Positions 58,315 to 64,000 of a stretch of DNA of 64,000 nucleotides are shown piece by piece. Origin of the DNA: Primula veris (lineage: Eukaryota; Streptophyta; Magnoliopsida; Ericales; Primulaceae); the NCBI GenBank assembly GCA_963682055.1, contig OY821744.1, positions 3,849,001-3,913,000 of the forward strand, written 5' to 3'. Position numbers and translations under genes: made by a program. Numbering within the stretch: position 1 is the first letter of the stretch; each line of letters opens with the position of its first letter. The notes beneath the pieces are model-generated. The model was not told the DNA's origin and did no database searches. It saw only the letters and a list, made by a program, of their open reading frames with translations.

Positions 58315-59283
58315 CGGGCTTAAACCATTTCAAAGAGAAAATCCTGTATCCCTATAAAATATTGTATATGGAAAGAGAATTGATAGATATGTATAAATAT
58401 GTATTTGGATCGTAAAACGAATGAGAGGTACGACTGGAAAAAGAAACCCTAGATTCGCCGCCGTTGTCTCTCTACTTTCTCTCTCTACCAATATTGTATT
58501 AAGTGAATAAGCTTCTATTTGGTACATTCACTTCAAAATACCGAAGTGAATGAGTTATTTTTTGTCCATTCATTTTAAAAACTTGAAGTGTATAAACTTT
58601 TGTTTGGTACATTTACTTCAAAATATTGAAGTGAATAGAATTTTTGTTTGTTATTTTGAATTGATTAATTTTTCTTTTAAAAAAAAAACTTAAACAAAGT
58701 TTTTTTTTATCCATTCACTTCATATTTTTGAAGTGAATGAGTTTTATTTTATTTTATTTTTGAAGTGAATGATATTTTGTTTGGTGCATTCACTTCAAAA
58801 TTTTGAAGTGAATGAGATTTTGTTTGGTCTATTCACGCTAAAATCTTACAGTAAATGAACGTTTTTTTTTATCCATTAACTTCAAATTTTTGAAGTGAAT
58901 GAGCTTTTTTTATTTATTTTTTTGAAGTGAATGAGATTTTGTTTAGTCAATTCACTTTAAAATCTTGAAGTGAATGAGCTCTTTTTTATGTTTTTTTTAG
59001 TGAATGAGATTTTGTTTGGTGCATTCACTCTAAAATCTTAATTGTGAATGAACGTTTTTTTTTTGTTTTTTTTTATTTTAAAAATATTTTTTGAATTTTA
59101 AATATTTTTGAATTTATATATATTTTATTTTGGTTTTCTTATATTTTTTTTGTATATTCATGAAGTGAATGATATACTTGCGAAGTGAATGAGAGAAAAG
59201 TTATATCAAAAGTGAATTAGTTTTTTGGACTAACACTAAAACAGATTTAATTTACTTTTTTTGCACTAAAAGGGAATTGCCCC

Positions 59284-61950
59284 TTGATTAAACTAGGCGG
59301 ATACACTCGAATGTTGCACTCGAATGTTGCATGACTCCTACTAAGGAAAAATATTTAGTTTTATTTATTTTGATCAAATTTGCAAAAAATTAAGGCTTCA
59401 ACTTTCCATGTTATATATAAAAAGAAATCAAATAGAATATATCGACCCTTCTCATTCAGAATTCGTGAACACCGCCCTTGATTACTTACATTTACAACAA
59501 GCACACAATTCTAGTCGTTTATACAAAAACTTCATGTCTTTATATAACGTGAGATACAACCACTTCCCAAATGTATGATGTCAAAATGCAAATCTATGTG
59601 AGTCTTATACCCCCTCCTTGCAAAACTACGTCTAATTTTAACTTTCAAATAATCTGTATCTAAATTGTAAAAATAAAAAATTATAAATCTAATATACTTT
59701 TGAAAAATATTAATTTTATTATTTTAAGTATAAGTTTTTACAATTTCAAAATTACACGTATTTCGTGATGCACAACAAAATTGGAATAAAAGAGATATCA
59801 TGTTATGCCGGTCACATGCTACCCTTTTCACTTACATTCAGTACAAGTTATTAATAATAATGAAGTATTACGTACGTAACTATGCATGATGTATTATTCT
59901 TTATATATATATATACACACACAAAAGGTTGTTTGGATACGACTATTTTATTAATAATAATTAATGGTCCATTTATTGCAATATACTAAAATTATTTTAA
60001 AAATATCAAGCTCGGTACTCTAGCCATTGCTACATCACTCAAAATGACGTGGACAAGCTTCTCAGGCTCTTTTATACATTCACTCTCGCAGGAATGAGGA
60101 CGAAAACGCACAAAACTATATCTTTATCTTCACATCTCAAAAAGTTTGCGAAGGACCATAAGAGTTATACGCAGATAATTATTCCTACTTCACTAGATAT
60201 TTCAACACCAGTCGCGTATAATATATACCTGACATAAAAGTTATACTCTCTCCGTCCCTTAATAAGTGTACACTACGAAAATACGTGCAATTTTGACTAT
60301 TAAATTTCTCATATGTAGATTGTAGGAAAAATTATTTCAAAATTAGATCACATAGTTCATATTTAGAAGTATATGATGAAATTTTTAGATTTTCTATTTC
60401 GGCAATCTACATATGAGAAATCCAATGGACAAATTTATACGTATTTTCATGGTGGACATTTATTTAGGGATGGATGGAGTAAATAAGGTTTGCTCTTGGT
60501 GTCGCACCCACGAGTTTAGAGTTCAAACTCTTAAGACCCTAAATATCTTTTACCAATGAAAATCGAGTTAAGCAACCTCCAAATTCAGGAATTAAGAAAT
60601 CATCTTCTAGGAGAAGTGTGGCAAAAATAACAGTAGGCCAAACTGTCAAAAACTAAGGGTAAAATGCCGACAATATCCAATAATTCAAGGGCAGTCAGAT
60701 TAAATCCATTAACAAACAATTATTAACAGAGATTTTCAAGCTGTCCGGAGAAGTTCGGATTACAGTGTCATAAAAACCCGACAGTATGAAGACGGCTCAA
60801 CTTAATATTAATCAATTTTTCACATTATATGTGACTGACAATGTCTATCGTAAGTAAGGCCGTCGTGATAGCATACCAGTATCTATTATTTGTCATCGTG
60901 AAATCAAAGGCATTCTAGAAAACCGATTTTCGGTTTTTTTCCTCTCTTTTTTAAATCTTATTTTAATGAGGCTCTATCACGTAAATGTCACCTAATATAC
61001 GACTACTTTACTAAAATCATCCCAGTTTTAAGTTAATAGTATGAAGATTGACACCACATTGTTTTACTGAACAAATTTTTTACACAAGTATATTTTAAAA
61101 CATGAAAGCATAGGTAAAGACAATTTTCTGCAAAGTGTTACTAAAGCATAAGCATGGATCATCATGTTAATTAAGTTAACAACTTAAAGGCAATAAACAA
61201 GTAGCTCAACTAGTTCATTCCTATAAATGAAATCAAAGGCTTAGAGTACTGAAAACAGAAAAAAATACGAATGAAATGACGGCAAAAAGGCTCTACGGTT
61301 TCATGTTTTCGTCATTTAAAACCAAAACTGTGATGTAGGCCTTATAATTTTGGCAAAACCACAAAAAGAAAAAAAAAACTTATAATTCTTATACTTAAGT
61401 AACAAGTTTTTAAACGCTTTGAAACGAGTATTTTGAAATAGAGATAAATACATGTATACACATAGTATCATGAGTCATGACAATAAAAATATTTGAAATT
61501 GAAAATGACCAAATTGAACTTACAAAGCTAGGGATATCAATTGACCACCTCACTTGTGAAGTTTGAAATAAATACCTTCCAAAAGGTACCCCCAACCTTT
61601 TCCTATTTTTAAATGTCGACATTCTACAGATATATCCTCCACTTATTCATATTCAGTGTAAACTTTAATGCATATACAGATACATATATACTGGTATACA
61701 CATGTGCTGACATGGCATAAAAAATTCCTACATGGCTGTCCACGTGGCACAAACCCTAGGTCTACTACATCACTCCACACTTTACTTATAGAAAACTTGT
61801 GTCAATAACAATTATACCACTTTCTCTTGAATATTTTCCCAATATATAAACAAGTGTATGCTCAATTGTTAAACCATCCTCAAACCAAATCACTTCTTTT
61901 ATCTTTAAGCCTTACTTTCTTGCTTTCTTCTCATAATATTCCCTAAGAAA
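59284..61950. other. Gene-poor spacer between the LINE complex and peptide B
   Basis: AT-rich, with a Stowaway MITE at 60246-60479 and other 'acgaaaatacgtgcaatttt'-type MITE sequence near 59600-59770. From about 61495 onward it is the start of duplication unit B with the peptide B promoter (CACGTG at 61741-61746, TATATAAA at about 61843). No other gene is supported. Confidence 0.65.
60246..60479. mobile_element. Stowaway (Tc1/mariner) MITE
   Basis: The ends CTCTCTCCGTCCCTTAATAA and, in reverse, CTCCATCCATCCCTAAATAA are inverted repeats of the Stowaway type, flanked by TA on both sides. The 234-bp body folds back on itself (catatgtagattgtagg against ggcaatctacatatgag). Confidence 0.88.
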
Positions 61951-62109
61951 ATGTCACTCATGATTTGCCAGGAAAACCAGGCGTTGAGCCGAAAATACGA
62001 ATACTGTGACGACGGCAATAAATGTGAGTACTATGTGAAAGTATCGGAAGGAGAAGAAGATGGCGATGACGACGATGATGATGGCTATGACTACGCTCCA
62101 GCAGCTTAA
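61951..62109 (+). CDS. Small acidic peptide B, 52 aa, paralogue of peptide A
   Basis: Same frame and layout as peptide A: MSLMICQENQAL, then EYCDDGNKCEYYVKVSE with both cysteines, an acidic run (GEEDGDDDDDDG) and the same end YDYAPAA. Compared with A it has one extra Met codon near the start, and changes in the acidic run keep the frame. The upstream ~250 bases are close to those of A, including TATA box and G-box. Preservation of a short frame between copies whose flanks carry many frame-breaking indels suggests selection on the protein. The family is not recognised. Confidence 0.65.
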   Translation: MSLMICQENQALSRKYEYCDDGNKCEYYVKVSEGEEDGDDDDDDGYDYAPAA

Positions 62110-63059
62110 CTGCGTTTAGTACATTTAATTTACTTTATTTAGTATTAATGAAATTGCAGAAATTTCTGTATGGCTATTATGAGACTTGAGGCTATATATG
62201 TATTAGGAGATGTATGGTTTGAGAATAATCTCTGCATGTACTAGATGGTGTCATCCTAATGAATTATCATTAGGACTAGTGACATAATCCAGGTCAATGT
62301 AATAATATATTGATAATTTTAATATCACTAGTTTTTGAACTCTTGCTGCGTTCTTTTTGTTATCATGATATGAACAACTTATGGCTTTATGTGAACATAT
62401 TCAATAAAAGAATCAAGCTAATAATACTTCCTCCCTTCCATATTACTTGTCTACTACGAATATACGTGCATTTTAGGATGTATTATTTTCGTAACTAAGT
62501 TGCTGAAGTAGCAAAATATTTGAAAAAACGGGTTTTTTTTTTTTTTTTAATTTTGAAAATTTTATTTTAGCAATTTAGTTACAATTTTTTTTAATCTCAA
62601 AATGCACGTACATCCACTGTGGACAAGTAAATTGGAACGAAAAAGAAGTCGTAAGCAGAGACAACTAAGCAAGAGAACCATGTGGAACTGCTCTTTGAAG
62701 AGTTAACAAAATTGTAGATGAAATTTCACAAAATGATCTCTATTTTTGCCCCATTGACAACTAAAACTTACAACTTATCCATTCCACCAATTAGTCAAAA
62801 TCCAAGTCCTCATAAACAACTCTACATTTACTAAAATCATATTCGATCCATGACACTAATGGACACGCTCTGTGATCACCATTCATTAGTTATTAGAAAA
62901 GGGGGCAAAATATGGTCACCAAGATAAAGGTGCAAACTTATAAAAGGAGTGGTCATCCGATAATCAATATATATGTGTCCCTTGTTTTGGCGATTAAAAA
63001 CCTAATCTTTTTTTTAATATACTTCTTGTAGAAAATTGTCCATCGCCCTCACTAAAACA
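62110..63059. other. Spacer between peptide B and CML pseudogene B
   Basis: It aligns with 49436-50488 of unit A, except for a Stowaway-like MITE at about 62427-62640 that is only here. No gene is seen. Confidence 0.6.
62427..62640. mobile_element. Stowaway-like MITE specific to duplication unit B
   Basis: The left end CTTCCTCCCTTCCATATTAC, then TTGTCTAC, pairs with the right end, which reads CGTTCCAATTTACTTGTCCA in reverse. Unit A has a simple AATAATAATAAAAAAG stretch at the corresponding place (49733), so the insertion came after the duplication. Confidence 0.7.
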
Positions 63060-63420
63060 AGACTAACAACGTGAAAATATTTGATACGAATGGTGACGGG
63101 AAAAAAATCAAAAATGGAATTGAAAGTTGTTCTAGAGTTACTCGGATCACATGCAACACCACCCGAGGTTGATAATATGATGGCAGAGTTGCATAAAAAT
63201 GGAGATGTGTTCATCGACTTGGCCGAGTTTGCTGCTTTTGATTGTGGTTGTGCAGCTACGACGAAGGATGGAGATGGTCTGATATAGGATGATGAGCTCC
63301 ACGTGGCCTTGAAGGGGGGTTGGGAGAAGTTTACGGTGAAGGATTGTGAGAAGATGATCGCGGACGTTGACATGAATGGGGATGGGTTGGTTAAATTTCC
63401 AAAGTTTGATGAAGTTGTGA
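63060..63420 (+). pseudogene. Calmodulin-like (CML) EF-hand pseudogene B
   Basis: The start codon region is lost. The remains read VKIFDTNGDGKK, then after a frameshift LKVVLELLGSHATPPEVDNM, a weakened EF-hand loop (LHKNGDVFIDLAEFAAFDCG), a TAG stop at 63285-63287, DDELHVALKG, FTVKDCEKMIADVDMNGDGL and a degraded end near 63420. It is more complete over EF-hand 3 than copy A but lacks a start and has at least one stop and one frameshift. It was a small multi-EF-hand calcium sensor. Confidence 0.78.
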
Positions 63421-64000
63421 TTTTGATTTGATGGTTATGTTTAGGTTGAGTTCCAACTACAAAAGAAAGTTTTGTCGTTGGCTACAATTATTGTCGCTAA
63501 ATCTTTCATAACATCAACAATTTGTTGCTGCTCAAAAAGAAAATGTGCACAGAGTAAATGTGAGATCTATTTTTGATGAAATTCGGGATCTATATTTGAT
63601 GAAGAAGGGAGACACATTCATGGTTAGGTTGTCTTTGCAATTGAAGGTTGAAGACTATGACAATATAAGAGCTCAAGGAAAAAATATGATGATTTTTCTC
63701 CCTACACACACAACAATGGTACGATGGAAGTTTTCGTAAGAACCAATAAGATCAAGTTGGCTCTTCTCAATTGAGGTGCAATATAAATGGGTACACCTTT
63801 TGAAATTTAATATACTCCAATATTTCAATGACTCATAAAAACTAATTTCCAATAAGAAATTAGAAAAATGGAAGAAATGGATATGCATTGTCCACACCAA
63901 GCTTTATAATTACTTGAAAGAAACAAAGTGTCCAGAGAGTCGAAAATGTTGTAATCCTACTATGAAAAAGTATTGTATTTTGATCAAATCCGTTAAAAAT
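63421..64000. other. 3' part of duplication unit B and window end
   Basis: It aligns with 50886-51376 to about 63930. A frame at 63545-63739 differs in reading from its counterpart in unit A, so it is not supported as a gene. Nothing is recognised after 63930. Confidence 0.55.

Larger units (their letters stand above)
51601..58500 (-). mobile_element. Full-length plant L1-type LINE with RNase H domain
   Basis: The element reads on the minus strand from 58500 to 51601 and ends in a poly(A) tail (T-run from 51601). The target duplication AAGTGAATAAGCT is present at 51588-51600 and 58501-58513, inside the host palindromic array. It carries a 5' UTR (58315-58500), ORF1 with a CCHC knuckle and ORF2 with endonuclease, RT and RNase H. 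A 3' UTR holds tandem repeats (about 51840-52290). It has three coding lesions (two frameshifts, one stop), so it is no longer autonomous, but the perfect duplication and full length point to a fairly recent insertion. Confidence 0.92.
51377..59283. mobile_element. TIR element of about 1 kb built from palindromic GAAGTGAATG repeats, split by a LINE
   Basis: The 8-mer TTGATTAA flanks it at 51369-51376 and 59284-59291. The ends are inverted repeats (AGAGTAAATTACCTTTTAGTG on the left, GGGGCAATTCCCTTTTAGTG on the right read in reverse), so 8-bp duplications suggest hAT-type transposition. The body (51470-51600 and 58501-59230) is a degenerate array of ATTCACTTCAAAA and TTGAAGTGAATGAG units separated by T-rich linkers. 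The LINE at 51601-58500 lies inside the array. The equivalent site in unit B (about 63915) lacks the element. Confidence 0.75.

Noticed and set aside
63545..63739. 64-codon frame downstream of CML pseudogene B
   Set aside because: The counterpart in unit A is out of frame and differently terminated, so there is no sign of selection on a protein.

Overview
The window is nuclear DNA from a flowering plant, and its gene structures and repeats suggest a eudicot, possibly an asterid. It holds GT-AG introns, an AKT1-type potassium channel, an H2A.Z histone, chloroplast SOUL/DUF2358 heme-binding proteins, Cf/Ve-type receptor-like proteins, a Sirevirus-type Ty1/copia element, an RNase H-bearing plant L1 LINE and many MITEs. 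The species cannot be fixed from sequence alone.

Layout. (1) 1-10672: a minus-strand receptor-like protein (RLP) gene running off the left edge, split inside its LRR N-terminal domain by a 10,059-bp copia element (510-10568) with two identical 1,201-bp LTRs, an open gag-pol frame and a second open 'env-like' frame. (2) 10673-14799: AT-rich, MITE-bearing spacer. (3) 14800-17915: a second RLP, a pseudogene with at least seven disabling lesions. (4) 17916-26246: about 8 kb without a recognisable gene, with tandem repeats and one retroposed insertion. (5) 26247-35123: an 11-exon AKT1 gene encoding 866 aa, whose last splice acceptor was duplicated by a hAT-like MITE. (6) 37027-39616: a two-exon H2A.Z gene. 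(7) 40572-47583: two tandem, apparently intact 8-exon heme-binding genes of 385 aa each (HBP5-like). (8) 48830-51376 and 61495-63930: two copies of a segmental duplication. Each carries a tiny acidic-peptide gene (51 and 52 aa) followed by a decayed calmodulin-like gene. Between the copies, a full-length LINE (about 6.9 kb, minus strand) sits inside a roughly 1-kb terminal-inverted-repeat element made of palindromic repeats.

The host genes do not form one pathway. What links them is duplication and transposition: RLP1/RLP2, HBP5a/HBP5b and peptide A/B are local duplicates, and transposons have broken, nested in or altered several of them. The most unusual signals are an array of GTTGCAAC palindromes across LTR, coding and untranslated parts of the copia element; the AKT1 splice acceptor duplicated by a MITE; and the paired micropeptide genes whose frame survived while the neighbouring CML genes decayed.
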